Of a stretch of DNA of 64,000 nt, positions 15,408 to 24,257 are shown one piece after another (positions within the stretch are counted from its first letter, which is position 1; each line of letters opens with the position of its first letter). The position numbers and the translations under genes were made by a program. The notes beneath the pieces were generated by a model. The model searched no databases. It saw only the letters and a program-made list of their open reading frames with translations, and had not been told where the DNA came from. Source of the stretch: Sulfobacillus thermotolerans (lineage in GTDB: Bacteria; Bacillota; Sulfobacillia; Sulfobacillales; Sulfobacillaceae); assembly GCA_002951815.1 (NCBI GenBank), contig CP019454.1, forward strand, positions 1,736,001 through 1,800,000, written 5' to 3'.

Positions 15408-17305
15408 ATACGGTGCCAAATTTTCCCCTCGCTGCAATTGTGGGCCAAGACACCCTCAAATTAGCCCTGAGCTTAAATGCCATAGCGCCGGCAATAGGGG
15501 GAGTATTGATTCAAGGAGAGCGCGGCAATGCCAAATCGACCACGGTTCGGGCTTTTTCTGATATATTGCCGCGGATTGCTGTTCGTGCTCATTGTCCGTA
15601 TCACTGCGACCCTGCCAGTCCGTTCTCGTTTTGTTCGGTATGCCAGGAGGTACCCACGGGCGACGATCTGACAGGTGTGCGGGCCCCCATAATTGATCTG
15701 CCCATAGGCGCGACGGAAGATCGCGTGTTGGGTCATTTAGACTTGGAGCATGTCTTGCAAAATGCGCACCAAAAGTTTGTACCAGGACTTCTCGCCCGAG
15801 CACACCGCGGCATCTTATATGTAGATGAAGTCAACTTGCTTGATGACCAATTAATCGATCTCTTATTAGACGCAGCGGCTTCAGGGATGGTGCATATTGA
15901 ACGAGACGGATTTTCACTGACGTATCCTGCACGGTTTATCTTGGTCGGTACGATGAATCCCGAAGAAGGGGAGTTAAGGCCGCAGCTGTTAGATCGTTTT
16001 GGCTTATCGGTCGACATTACCACGCCACAGCAGGTTGAGGAACGCATGGAGATTGCGGAGAGACGGCTGGATTTTCATCGAAATCCCCAGGCGTTTCTGG
16101 AAAAATGGACGGAGCAAACGCATTGGTGGGAAACTCGTATTGCCGAAGCATCCCAGCGGCTTACGGACATCAATCTCGGCCGCGATATCCTTCGCTATAT
16201 CGCCCAAAAAGCTTTGGATGCGCATGTGGAAGGCGTGCGTGCTGATTTGGTAATGGCCCAAGCGGCACAGGCTTATACCGCGTGGAGAGGAGGGACGACT
16301 GTCACGGAAGAGGATGTGGAAGCCATCAGTGAACTTGTGTTGGCACACCGCAGGCGACCTGCACCGCCCGGGGCCCCGCGCCCTCATCCGCCTCAAGATA
16401 CGCCGCCACGAGGAGGCGCTACGCCTACTGGGCCTACGGGATTCCAGTCGCTAGGGGCCGGACCTAGTCAAAATCCTCCTCCAGAGCGTGTTGTTCGCTC
16501 CCAAAACTTTACCGGTGAGATGTCGATTTTACAGGGCGCATGGCCCAAGACAGGGCGCCGTAGCGTAACCGATAGGCTTCAGGACAAACCACGCCGTTTG
16601 GGACAGCCCTATGGGCGTCTGGGATTAGGCGCCAGGCGCCAATGGCCCCAGACGACAAAAGCCGCCTTGTGGATCCACTGGCCGCTGACGATTACCCAGG
16701 CACTGCGGCGTGGAGTCCAGCCATTTAAGGTCTTAGGCCCCGATTTATCTTTTCGGGCCGCGAAAAGACGCAGTACCGTCGTGTTTGTTTTTGTTTTGGA
16801 TACGAGTGCGTCTATGGCCAGTATCAAACGTTTGGGACGGGTCAAAGGGGCAGTGGCACAAGCAGCACAACCCATCTATCTAACGCGGTCGCGTTTTGCT
16901 GTGCTGGCTTTTGGGCGGGGGCAGGCGACGGTGTTGCTCACTCCCACGCATAAAAAAACGCGGCTCCAGCGCGTGTTAGACGAGCTTCCGGCAGGAGGCA
17001 ACACGCCTTTGTGGGATGGCCTGAGCGAAACCGCTGAACACTTGCGGCGTTGGCGGGAAAAGCATGCGTGGGTTTATCACGTGGTACTTATTACTGATGG
17101 CAAAGTGGCAGGGTTGTCAGATACTCCAAGGACATTAGCCTCTGCGGCGCGTTGCCGACACGCGCTTAGGCAATCTCCGGTAGTGCTGCATGTCATTGAT
17201 GCGGAAATTGGGCGAACGACGACGCCCTGGGCTAAAGTGGTGGCCCAAGCTTTGCAAGCGTCTTACCGAACCTTAGAAGATTGGGCCGTGAGGAGACCAT
17301 CATGA
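15404..17305 (+). CDS. chelatase AAA+/VWA subunit, fused ChlI-ChlD type
   Basis: 633 residues in three parts. An AAA+ domain has Walker A GERGNAKST (38-46), Walker B ILYVDEVNLL and arginine-finger region MNPEEGELRPQLLDRFGL. A Pro/Gly-rich linker spans about 310-380. A C-terminal VWA domain has MIDAS residues DTSAS starting at Asp466. It is the ATPase partner of CobN or BchH chelatases, with I and D functions in one chain. The start is TTG 15404, overlapping the cobN stop as TTGA; GTG 15413 is an alternative. No good RBS is seen, so it probably relies on coupling. Confidence 0.92.
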   Translation: MNTVPNFPLAAIVGQDTLKLALSLNAIAPAIGGVLIQGERGNAKSTTVRAFSDILPRIAVRAHCPYHCDPASPFSFCSVCQEVPTGDDLTGVRAPIIDLPIGATEDRVLGHLDLEHVLQNAHQKFVPGLLARAHRGILYVDEVNLLDDQLIDLLLDAAASGMVHIERDGFSLTYPARFILVGTMNPEEGELRPQLLDRFGLSVDITTPQQVEERMEIAERRLDFHRNPQAFLEKWTEQTHWWETRIAEASQRLTDINLGRDILRYIAQKALDAHVEGVRADLVMAQAAQAYTAWRGGTTVTEEDVEAISELVLAHRRRPAPPGAPRPHPPQDTPPRGGATPTGPTGFQSLGAGPSQNPPPERVVRSQNFTGEMSILQGAWPKTGRRSVTDRLQDKPRRLGQPYGRLGLGARRQWPQTTKAALWIHWPLTITQALRRGVQPFKVLGPDLSFRAAKRRSTVVFVFVLDTSASMASIKRLGRVKGAVAQAAQPIYLTRSRFAVLAFGRGQATVLLTPTHKKTRLQRVLDELPAGGNTPLWDGLSETAEHLRRWREKHAWVYHVVLITDGKVAGLSDTPRTLASAARCRHALRQSPVVLHVIDAEIGRTTTPWAKVVAQALQASYRTLEDWAVRRPS

Positions 17306-17931
17306 GAGCCACAGACATCTATCGTGCGAGCTTTGCCTTGATTCGGCAGCAGTTGTCTGAGTTTCCAGGTACGCGTAGAGAACGCGACGTCGTGGAACGA
17401 ATTATTCATGCGACGGCTGATTGGGATTTTGCCCACGTCATGCGGTTTCATCCTGAGGCGGTTGACCAGGCCCTGAAGACACTTTTAGGACAGGGGCGCG
17501 TTATTGTCGATGTGCGGATGGCGTTAGCCGGAATGGATCACATGCGGATGGCGAAGTTAGGCGTGCAGACGGCTTGTTATATTGATGACGTGGAGGTCAC
17601 CAAGGAGGCTGCCCGCTCGTCGGTAACCCGAGCAGCACTCGGTATTCGTAAGGCGGTGCATGATAACCGGGGGGATGCTCCCATTGTCGTGGTAGCCAAT
17701 GCCCCTACCGCGCTATTTGAAGCCTTGGAATGGGTGAATCAGGGGTGGCGCCCCGCTGTCATTATTGGTGTTCCCGTGGGATTTATTATGGCACAAGAGT
17801 CTAAAGAGGCATTGATTGACAACGGACGGGTTCCTTATATAGCAAATCCGACACCCAAGGGGGGAAGTCCAGTGGCTGCAGCGATTATGAATGCGTTGTT
17901 GCGCATGGCCACCGGGGAGAACCCATGGTAG
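17302..17931 (+). CDS. cbiC: precorrin-8X methylmutase CbiC/CobH
   Basis: 209 residues matching the methylmutase family: RRERDVVERIIHATADWDFA, VDVRMALAGM, CYIDDVEV, RAALGIRKAV and PVGFIMAQESKEAL. It moves the C11 methyl group to C12, giving (cobyrinic or hydrogenobyrinic) acid. ATG 17302 overlaps the upstream stop (ATGA) and has GAGGAGA 6 bases before. It shares 7 bases with the next gene. Confidence 0.95.
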   Translation: MRATDIYRASFALIRQQLSEFPGTRRERDVVERIIHATADWDFAHVMRFHPEAVDQALKTLLGQGRVIVDVRMALAGMDHMRMAKLGVQTACYIDDVEVTKEAARSSVTRAALGIRKAVHDNRGDAPIVVVANAPTALFEALEWVNQGWRPAVIIGVPVGFIMAQESKEALIDNGRVPYIANPTPKGGSPVAAAIMNALLRMATGENPW

Positions 17932-19142
17932 CGGCAGGAATTTATGTTATTGGGGTGCCCCCTGAAGGATTGAAAGCCGTTGAGGAATCATGGCGTCGAG
18001 TCATTCAAAGCGCCGACTGGGTCTACGGGGGTCGACGTCTTTTGAATATGTTGCCGTCTGGTTCCCAGACGCTAGAAATCAGCTCTCCTTTGACCCCTGT
18101 TCTTGACCATCTCAGGGTGCATGAAGGAACCTTGCGAGTGGTGTTAGCCACGGGCGATCCAAATTTCTTTGGGGTGGCTGAGGCCATTTATCGGAACATA
18201 CCGGCATCTTTGGTGACCGTGGTTCCTGCTTTGTCTTCTATGCAAGCTGCATTTGCGCGATTAAAAATGTCATGGCATGATGCCTATTTTGGCAGCGTCC
18301 ATGGACGGCCGCTCGAACAGGCCATTTCCTGGGTTGCCCGTTATAACAAGGTGGTCATTCTGACAGATCCTCACCACAATACGGCGGCCTTAGCCAAGGA
18401 TTTGACGGCGCGGGGATTCGGAGAGGTGACGCTTTATGTGTGTGCGAATTTAGGGATGGATTCGGAGAAGGTCTTTTCGGGAACGGCGATGGCGCTGCAA
18501 GGTGCGGATGATGACGGGTTTTCCGTCGTTGTGGTTTGCAATCCTCATGGCGGTCAAGCCGTTTACGGCATGGATGATGACAGGTTATTGCGGCCCGAAG
18601 AACAGCCAGGCATGATGACGAAAAAGGCCGTGCGCGCTGTTAGTATTGCGCAGTTAGGGCTTAGCCCGCGCAGCATCTTATGGGATATTGGAGCGGGCAC
18701 CGGGGCTGTCTCGATTGATGCATCGCGCGTTATCGGACCACAAGGTGCGGTTTATGCGGTGGAAGCGAATCCTCAAGACTACGAGATCTTATGCCAGAAT
18801 ATCCAAACGCATCAAGCGCCAGTTTATCCCATTTTGGGGAGAGCCCCACAGGGACTTGAAAGGTTGCCCGATCCCGATGCCGTATTTATTGGGGGATCTG
18901 GTGGGCAATTAGCGGAGATTATTGATAGAGCGGGGGAGCGGCTACATGTGGGCGGTCGAATGGTTTTGACCCTTGTACGGTTCGACCACTTAACCCAGCT
19001 GTCCCATCTTTTTCCGCGTCATTTTCATTGGACAGTTCAGTGGTTGAGTTCGGCGTTAATGAATCCCGAGCGACAAGTTCCACGATTTGTCCCAGAGAAT
19101 CCGGTATTTGTGGTCACGGCGGAAAAAGGGGTGAAACAATGA
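17925..19142 (+). CDS. cobL: precorrin-6Y C5,15-methyltransferase/decarboxylase, CbiE-CbiT fusion
   Basis: 405 residues. Residues 1-205 are a CbiE-type tetrapyrrole methylase (GIYVIGVPPEGL, VLATGDPNFFGVAE, VPALSSMQAAFARL). Residues 220-400 are a CbiT-type class I methyltransferase with the SAM loop ILWDIGAGTGAVSID near 250-264. The fused form (CobL) methylates C5 and C15 and decarboxylates the C12 acetate. It starts 7 bases inside cbiC and ends ATGA on the next gene. Confidence 0.95.
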   Translation: MVAAGIYVIGVPPEGLKAVEESWRRVIQSADWVYGGRRLLNMLPSGSQTLEISSPLTPVLDHLRVHEGTLRVVLATGDPNFFGVAEAIYRNIPASLVTVVPALSSMQAAFARLKMSWHDAYFGSVHGRPLEQAISWVARYNKVVILTDPHHNTAALAKDLTARGFGEVTLYVCANLGMDSEKVFSGTAMALQGADDDGFSVVVVCNPHGGQAVYGMDDDRLLRPEEQPGMMTKKAVRAVSIAQLGLSPRSILWDIGAGTGAVSIDASRVIGPQGAVYAVEANPQDYEILCQNIQTHQAPVYPILGRAPQGLERLPDPDAVFIGGSGGQLAEIIDRAGERLHVGGRMVLTLVRFDHLTQLSHLFPRHFHWTVQWLSSALMNPERQVPRFVPENPVFVVTAEKGVKQ

Positions 19143-19885
19143 GCGTTAAAGGCCGTCTCTATGCTATTGGAGCAGGGCCTGGTCACGTTGAATGGTTGAC
19201 GTTGCATGCTGATCGTATTTTAAAGCAGGTGGAAGTGATTGCTGTACCCCAAGGTCAAGGGGGAAAAGGACGGGCTGAACAGATTATTGCGAGCTATATT
19301 ACCCCGGCTAAAGTTTTGCTTCAACTGCACTTTCCTATGATTACCAGCACCGAGCTGTTAACGAAAGCGTGGGACGAAGCGGCTTTGCAAGTGGCATCTT
19401 TCTTGACCCAAGGACAAGACGTTGCCTTTGTCACGGAGGGCGATCCATCGTTGTTCTCTACGTTTTATTATTTACTGCAAGCGCTACGCGTGATGATCCC
19501 AGATGTGGCATTAGAAATTATTCCCGGCATTTCATCAATATTTGGTGCCTCAGCCATCCTTGCCACCCCCTTAGTCATGGGCGCTGAATCGTTGGCGGTC
19601 GTGCCGGCATCATCCAATTTGGCAGCCGTGGCGCAGGCTCTTCAGCATTTTGATACCGTGGTCATTCTCAAGATTGCGCGGGTTTTTGAGCAGGTGCTGG
19701 CGATGCTTGACCAAAAGGGGTTGGTGGAGCGCACTGTTTATGTGGAAAATGTCGGATATTCTCATGCACAAGTCGTGATGGATGTGCACCAACTAGATCC
19801 TCACACGGTGCCTTATATGTCGTTGTTCATTGTGCGCTCTGGGCGTCAGGATGCAAGGGAAAGCACGCGAGAGTCGGTGCTGTGA
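19139..19885 (+). CDS. cbiL: precorrin-2 C20-methyltransferase CbiL/CobI
   Basis: 248 residues with the tetrapyrrole methylase blocks RLYAIGAGPGHVEWLT, VAFVTEGDPSLFSTFYYLL and LEIIPGISSIFGASA, plus the CbiL-specific VIAVPQGQGGKGRAEQI. It adds the C20 methyl group to precorrin-2 or its cobalt form. ATG 19139 overlaps the upstream stop. The next gene begins GTG across its TGA. Confidence 0.95.
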   Translation: MSVKGRLYAIGAGPGHVEWLTLHADRILKQVEVIAVPQGQGGKGRAEQIIASYITPAKVLLQLHFPMITSTELLTKAWDEAALQVASFLTQGQDVAFVTEGDPSLFSTFYYLLQALRVMIPDVALEIIPGISSIFGASAILATPLVMGAESLAVVPASSNLAAVAQALQHFDTVVILKIARVFEQVLAMLDQKGLVERTVYVENVGYSHAQVVMDVHQLDPHTVPYMSLFIVRSGRQDARESTRESVL

Positions 19886-20769
19886 CAGCGGTTTTATCGA
19901 GTTGGGGATTTTCATTAGGAAGGCCGAAGGAGGCAGGCGGAATTGGCGACGTTACCAACAAAATTCCGAGCACGGATATGAAAGACATTCGTCCTGGAAC
20001 GGTTTACATTATCGGAGCCGGGCCGGGGGATCCGGAGTTGCTCACCATCCGCGGGCAACACATTCTCGAACACGCGGATCTGGTGGTCTATGCGGATTCG
20101 TTGGTCAATCCAGAGCTGTTGGCCTATTGCCAGTCCGGCGCTGAAGTCGTGACGAGCAGTGATAGGGATTTGCAAGACATTGTGGGGGTGATGACAAAAG
20201 GGGCGCAGAGCGGAAAAGTGGTGGCCCGGCTGCATTCGGGGGATCCAGCCATATATGGGGCTATGGCAGAACAAATCCAGGCATTGCGCGCTCAGGAAGT
20301 GCCTTTTGAAATTGTTCCAGGGGTCAGTGCGGTCTTTGCGGCAGCAGCGGTCATAGAACGGGAACTGACGGTTCCTGGAGAAAGTCAGACAGTGATTTTG
20401 ACCCGGGTGCAAGGGCGCGCTTCACAGGTTCCTGCGTCAGCGTCTTTAGAAAGCTTGGCGCGTCATCAAGCGACCGTGGCGATTTTTCTCAGTGCGGCAT
20501 TAGGCCACAAAGTCTCCCGCGAACTGCAAGCGGCAGGCCATAGCCCAGACGCTCTGGTCTGTATTGTGTACCGTGCGACATGGGAAGACCAGCAGATAGT
20601 TTGGAGTACGGTCGCCAGATTGGCGGAGGATTTGCGCACGGCCGGCATTCATCGCCAGGCGTTGATTTTAGTAGGTCCGGCGATCACCCATGACGGCTTA
20701 CAACGTTCACGGCTGTATGATGAGGCCTTTGGCCATTTATTTCGACGGCCCAAAGGGCCTAAGCCATGA
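19882..20769 (+). CDS. cbiF: precorrin-4 C11-methyltransferase CbiF/CobM
   Basis: The methylase core begins near residue 38 (GTVYIIGAGPGDPELLTIRG, ARLHSGDPAIYGAMAEQ, FEIVPGVSAVFAAAA, then ELTVPGESQTVILTR, which marks CbiF/CobM). With GTG 19882 the protein has 295 residues and an unusual 35-residue N-terminal extension of low similarity; ATG 19978 would give a normal-length protein but lacks a clear RBS. GTG is kept because of the GTGA coupling to cbiL. Confidence 0.93.
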   Translation: MTAVLSSWGFSLGRPKEAGGIGDVTNKIPSTDMKDIRPGTVYIIGAGPGDPELLTIRGQHILEHADLVVYADSLVNPELLAYCQSGAEVVTSSDRDLQDIVGVMTKGAQSGKVVARLHSGDPAIYGAMAEQIQALRAQEVPFEIVPGVSAVFAAAAVIERELTVPGESQTVILTRVQGRASQVPASASLESLARHQATVAIFLSAALGHKVSRELQAAGHSPDALVCIVYRATWEDQQIVWSTVARLAEDLRTAGIHRQALILVGPAITHDGLQRSRLYDEAFGHLFRRPKGPKP

Positions 20770-21836
20770 GCTCTGCTCCTTGGGCGGCGGTAGCGGTGAC
20801 CCGGCGGGGCCGTAGCACATTGGATGCACTGCGTGAGCAAGGTGTGGCGTTTGATGCATGGGTTCCGACCCGCCTGGCCGACGGGACTCGCTATCACGGG
20901 TACGGGGGATCTTTGTCCGCGCTCGTGAGCGAGAAATTCTTTGATTACCGGGCTTGGATTTTCCTTTTGCCCGTCAGTGCTGTGGTCCGCATTATCGCGC
21001 CACTGTTGGTGAGCAAATACACGGATCCGTGCGTTGTCGCGATCGACGAGCGTCCACAATATGCGGTCTGTTTGTTATCTTGCCACGAGGGTGCAGGCAA
21101 TGATGTCACAAGGCGCGTTGCGGCTCTATTAGGCGTGCATGCTGTGGTGACGACTGGGTCTGAGGTGTTAAATCGCTTCTCTTTAGACCTATGGGAACGG
21201 GAGCTAAGATGGGTTCGGGGGCCCTCGCGCGATATGACGACGCTATCTCGTCTTATTGTCGAAGGAGAGGCCGTTGGTGTTGTGCAAGAAAGCGGCCCCG
21301 TGTTATGGCCGCATCGCATGGATTTCATGCCGTGGATTTATCCCAATTGGGATCGTGTTCCCGCCCAAAACCTTAAGACCCTGCGGGGGTGGCTCTGGAT
21401 TACCCACCGTTCAGGGCCGTTACCTCATCATCCCGGCGTGATTTTCTACCCTCCCGTGTTGGCTGTTGGAATTGGGGTGAGCCGCGGTACAAAGGCCACG
21501 CACATTGCCGATGTGGTGGACCGCGTGTTCAGTGAGAATCAGTTAGCTCTGCAGAGTGTGGCGAAGGTGGCGACCATTGATATCAAAAAGGATGAAGAAG
21601 GTTTGACGGAGTTTGCGGCTCAAAGAGGATGGCCTATTGAATATTTTAGCGCTCCCACCTTAAATGACACGCCTGGTGTGTTTTCTCCTTCGCATGTGGC
21701 GGTTCGTCGCGTGACGGGCGCGGTGGCGGTAGCGGAGCCCGCCGCCCTTCGGGCGGCAAAGCTTGGCACATTGTTGGTGCCTAAAGTGAAGACGGACCGG
21801 GTTACTGTAGCGGTGGCGTTACAAACCACGTGGTAA
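20766..21836 (+). CDS. cbiG: cobalt-precorrin-5A hydrolase CbiG
   Basis: 356 residues. The N-terminal half contains IFLLPVSAVVRIIAPLL, DPCVVAIDERPQYAVCLLSCHEGAGN and VTTGSEVLN. The C-terminal domain starts VLAVGIGVSRGTKATHI and includes KVATIDIKKDEEGL. CbiG opens the ring lactone and releases C20 as acetaldehyde, a step of the early-cobalt (anaerobic) route. ATGA overlap with cbiF. A 25-base gap before cbiX is the largest in the operon and contains AGGAGGGG. Confidence 0.93.
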   Translation: MSSAPWAAVAVTRRGRSTLDALREQGVAFDAWVPTRLADGTRYHGYGGSLSALVSEKFFDYRAWIFLLPVSAVVRIIAPLLVSKYTDPCVVAIDERPQYAVCLLSCHEGAGNDVTRRVAALLGVHAVVTTGSEVLNRFSLDLWERELRWVRGPSRDMTTLSRLIVEGEAVGVVQESGPVLWPHRMDFMPWIYPNWDRVPAQNLKTLRGWLWITHRSGPLPHHPGVIFYPPVLAVGIGVSRGTKATHIADVVDRVFSENQLALQSVAKVATIDIKKDEEGLTEFAAQRGWPIEYFSAPTLNDTPGVFSPSHVAVRRVTGAVAVAEPAALRAAKLGTLLVPKVKTDRVTVAVALQTTW

Positions 21837-21861
21837 GCCAGACATTTAGGAGGGGTTTCCA

Positions 21862-22722
21862 ACGGAAAAATCAGCGGTGTTATTAATTGGACATGGGAGT
21901 CAAGATGCAGAAGGTTCTCAGCAATTTGATGAAATGGCCCGCCAAGTGGCCCAACGTTTGCAACAATCTCATTCGATTCCGGTGCACCGGGCGTTTTTAG
22001 AATTTGCCGAGCCAGCTATCGGCCCCTATATCGACGTTTTAGTTGCTGAGGGGACAATGCAAATTACCGCGGTACCGGTCATGTTGTTGGATGCGGGACA
22101 CTGTATGGAGGATATTCCGCATGTCTTGCATGCATCGTTACACCGTCATAACGGACTTCAGATTCACTATGGCAATCACTTGGGCTTTCATCCCGCGTTG
22201 CAAGACGTGTTGCTAAGGCGCCTAGCTCCATATCCGCCTACCCCACAGACCGGCATTTTATTCGTGGGCCGCGGTAGCTCTGATCCCGTGGCGAATGCCC
22301 ATTTTTATCAGCTTTCACGTATGTTGTGGGAGCGGACACAGTATGAGTGGATTGAAAATGCTTTTATTGGCATTACCTTTCCAAGAATGGCCGAGGGGTT
22401 AGAGCGTTTATACCGTTTGGGAATGCGCCGTGTGGTGGTGGTTCCGTATTTTTTGTTTACGGGAACGCTCTTCAAGAAAATCAAGGCGATTGCCCAGCAA
22501 TTTGCAGCGGACCACCATGGGGTGGAAGTGGCCGTGACAGACTACTTTGGTCTGGAGAACGATGTCATTGAGGTGGTGGTTCAGAGGGTGACGGAAGCAT
22601 TAGACCATATCTCCACCGCTTCTGATACGGACTGGATGAGACCTTTGGCCCAACACCGGTATCCATTGTCTCACCATCATGGACCAGGCCATTCTCATGA
22701 TCATGGGCATCACCATGGGTAA
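21862..22722 (+). CDS. cbiX: sirohydrochlorin cobaltochelatase CbiX, possible ACG start
   Basis: Two-domain CbiX (VLLIGHGSQDAEGSQQFDEM and ILFVGRGSSDPVANAHF repeats) that inserts cobalt into sirohydrochlorin, ending in a His-rich tail (SHHHGPGHSHDHGHHHG) likely to store or deliver metal. The start is odd. The first standard in-frame codon, GTG 21877, is 21 bases from AGGAGGGG (21848-21855), and the protein would begin inside the first beta strand. ACG 21862 lies 6 bases after the RBS and gives the usual lead TEKSAVLLIGHG. A non-standard ACG start, or a base error, is inferred. The length would be 286 rather than 281 residues. Confidence 0.9.
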   Translation, partial: TEKSAVLLIGHGSQDAEGSQQFDEMARQVAQRLQQSHSIPVHRAFLEFAEPAIGPYIDVLVAEGTMQITAVPVMLLDAGHCMEDIPHVLHASLHRHNGLQIHYGNHLGFHPALQDVLLRRLAPYPPTPQTGILFVGRGSSDPVANAHFYQLSRMLWERTQYEWIENAFIGITFPRMAEGLERLYRLGMRRVVVVPYFLFTGTLFKKIKAIAQQFAADHHGVEVAVTDYFGLENDVIEVVVQRVTEALDHISTASDTDWMRPLAQHRYPLSHHHGPGHSHDHGHHHG

Positions 22723-24253
22723 CAAGCAGTGCTCAAAAGGGCGCATCGACATTGTGGGCATTGGGCCTGGTGATGTGAATTTGTTGTCAATGCAAGCGCG
22801 GCAGGCATTAGAACAGGCCCAGGTGATTATTGGCTATCAAGGCTATATGCGCTTGATTGCGGCCATTTTGCATCCCCAACGGCAAATGATTGTAACAAAA
22901 AATTTGTCCGAGGAAATTGAACGGGCCCAGCTAGCCATGGAGTATGCGTGCCAGGGGCAACATGTGGCGGTCATTTCGAGTGGGGATGCGGGCATTTATG
23001 GCATGGCGAGTGTGGTATTTGAATGGGCGGCCCGTCAGCATGAGAGTCCAGAAATTGTTGTCCTCCCGGGCATCTCAGCCTTACAAGCCGCTGCCGCACG
23101 CTGTGGTGCCCCGCTGTCCCATGATTTTGCGGCGATTAGTTTAAGTGACTTGTTGACTCCGTGGCCACTGATTGAGAAACGTCTTCAAGCGGCCATCCGG
23201 GCAGACTTTGTCTTAGCCCTTTATAATCCCCGCAGTCAGAGGCGACAAAAGCAGTGGGAACGAGCTGAGGCCATCATCCGTACGCATTGCTCTCCTAGAA
23301 CACCGGTAGGCATTGTTCGCAATGCCTTTCGTGACGGCGAATCGGTGGTCATCACCGATGTGGCACATTTGGAAGCGGATACGGTCGATATGTTCACGAT
23401 TGTCTTGGTCGGGAATTCCCAAAGTTTTGTTTGGAATTCCCGCATGATTACCCCGCGCGGGTATTACCCGCCGTCTGATCGTGGACCACGCGTGTTAGTC
23501 CTGGGGGGCACCCGTGAGGCTAAGATCATGGCGGAACGTCTGGGACGACGGGGCGCGCGCGTCACGTTATCTTACCGGTTACCGCCTCCTCCGGGTCCAT
23601 ACGGGGAGGGCGTTATGGTCCGCTGGGGAGCATGGGACGACGTGGGCTTAGCACAGTTTTTACGCGATGAAGGCATTGCATGGATTGTTGATATGACCCA
23701 CCCCGATGCCCAGATTATCCAGAAGGTGGCTCGCTGGGCAGCTCGTGAGCAGCAGGTGCCCTATCTGCGCTGGGAAAGACCGCGAGGTCTTGAACAGGAG
23801 GCTTTGGTCAGGCGCGTAGATAGCCATCAGCAAGCGGCAGCGGCCTTGCGGCAATATCAGGGGAATGTCTTGCTGCTGACAGGCATTAAATCTTTAGCCA
23901 TATATACGGAAGCTTTAGCGGATGATCCCGAGATCACGGTTATGATCCGGCTTTTACCGCGATCTGAAACGCTTTTGCAAGCCGAACAGTTGGGGCTAGG
24001 ACCCCATCAAATGGTGGCGATGGTGGGCCCATATTCGGCAGCGTTAAATGGGGCCATATATGACCGCTACAACATTCGCGCTGTCGTTGTGAAAGATTCG
24101 AGTGATGATTTAGCGAGCAAAGTCGAACCTGCGTTAGAACGAGGGATTGCCGTGATTATGGTTCAATCTACCTCAGACGGGGCTGATGAGGGCCTAAGCT
24201 TTGACGCCATTGAATGCCAGATTTTTGAAACGTCAGGCGCGGTGATATGCTAG
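22715..24253 (+). CDS. precorrin-3B C17-methyltransferase/precorrin-6A reductase fusion (CbiH-CbiJ)
   Basis: 512 residues. Residues 1-245 are CbiH/CobJ (IDIVGIGPGDVNLLSMQA, VIGYQGYMRLI, VISSGDAGIYGMA, LYNPRSQRR). Residues 257-512 are CbiJ/CobK (RVLVLGGTREAKIMAERL, VDMTHPDAQIIQ, LLLTGIKSLAIY, MVGPYSAALN). The fusion joins ring contraction with the later NAD(P)H reduction. ATG 22715 overlaps the cbiX stop by 8 bases; in-frame ATGs at 22697 and 22703 lie inside the His-rich codons of cbiX. No separate RBS is clear. Confidence 0.94.
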   Translation: MGNKQCSKGRIDIVGIGPGDVNLLSMQARQALEQAQVIIGYQGYMRLIAAILHPQRQMIVTKNLSEEIERAQLAMEYACQGQHVAVISSGDAGIYGMASVVFEWAARQHESPEIVVLPGISALQAAAARCGAPLSHDFAAISLSDLLTPWPLIEKRLQAAIRADFVLALYNPRSQRRQKQWERAEAIIRTHCSPRTPVGIVRNAFRDGESVVITDVAHLEADTVDMFTIVLVGNSQSFVWNSRMITPRGYYPPSDRGPRVLVLGGTREAKIMAERLGRRGARVTLSYRLPPPPGPYGEGVMVRWGAWDDVGLAQFLRDEGIAWIVDMTHPDAQIIQKVARWAAREQQVPYLRWERPRGLEQEALVRRVDSHQQAAAALRQYQGNVLLLTGIKSLAIYTEALADDPEITVMIRLLPRSETLLQAEQLGLGPHQMVAMVGPYSAALNGAIYDRYNIRAVVVKDSSDDLASKVEPALERGIAVIMVQSTSDGADEGLSFDAIECQIFETSGAVIC

Positions 24254-24257
24254 AGGT

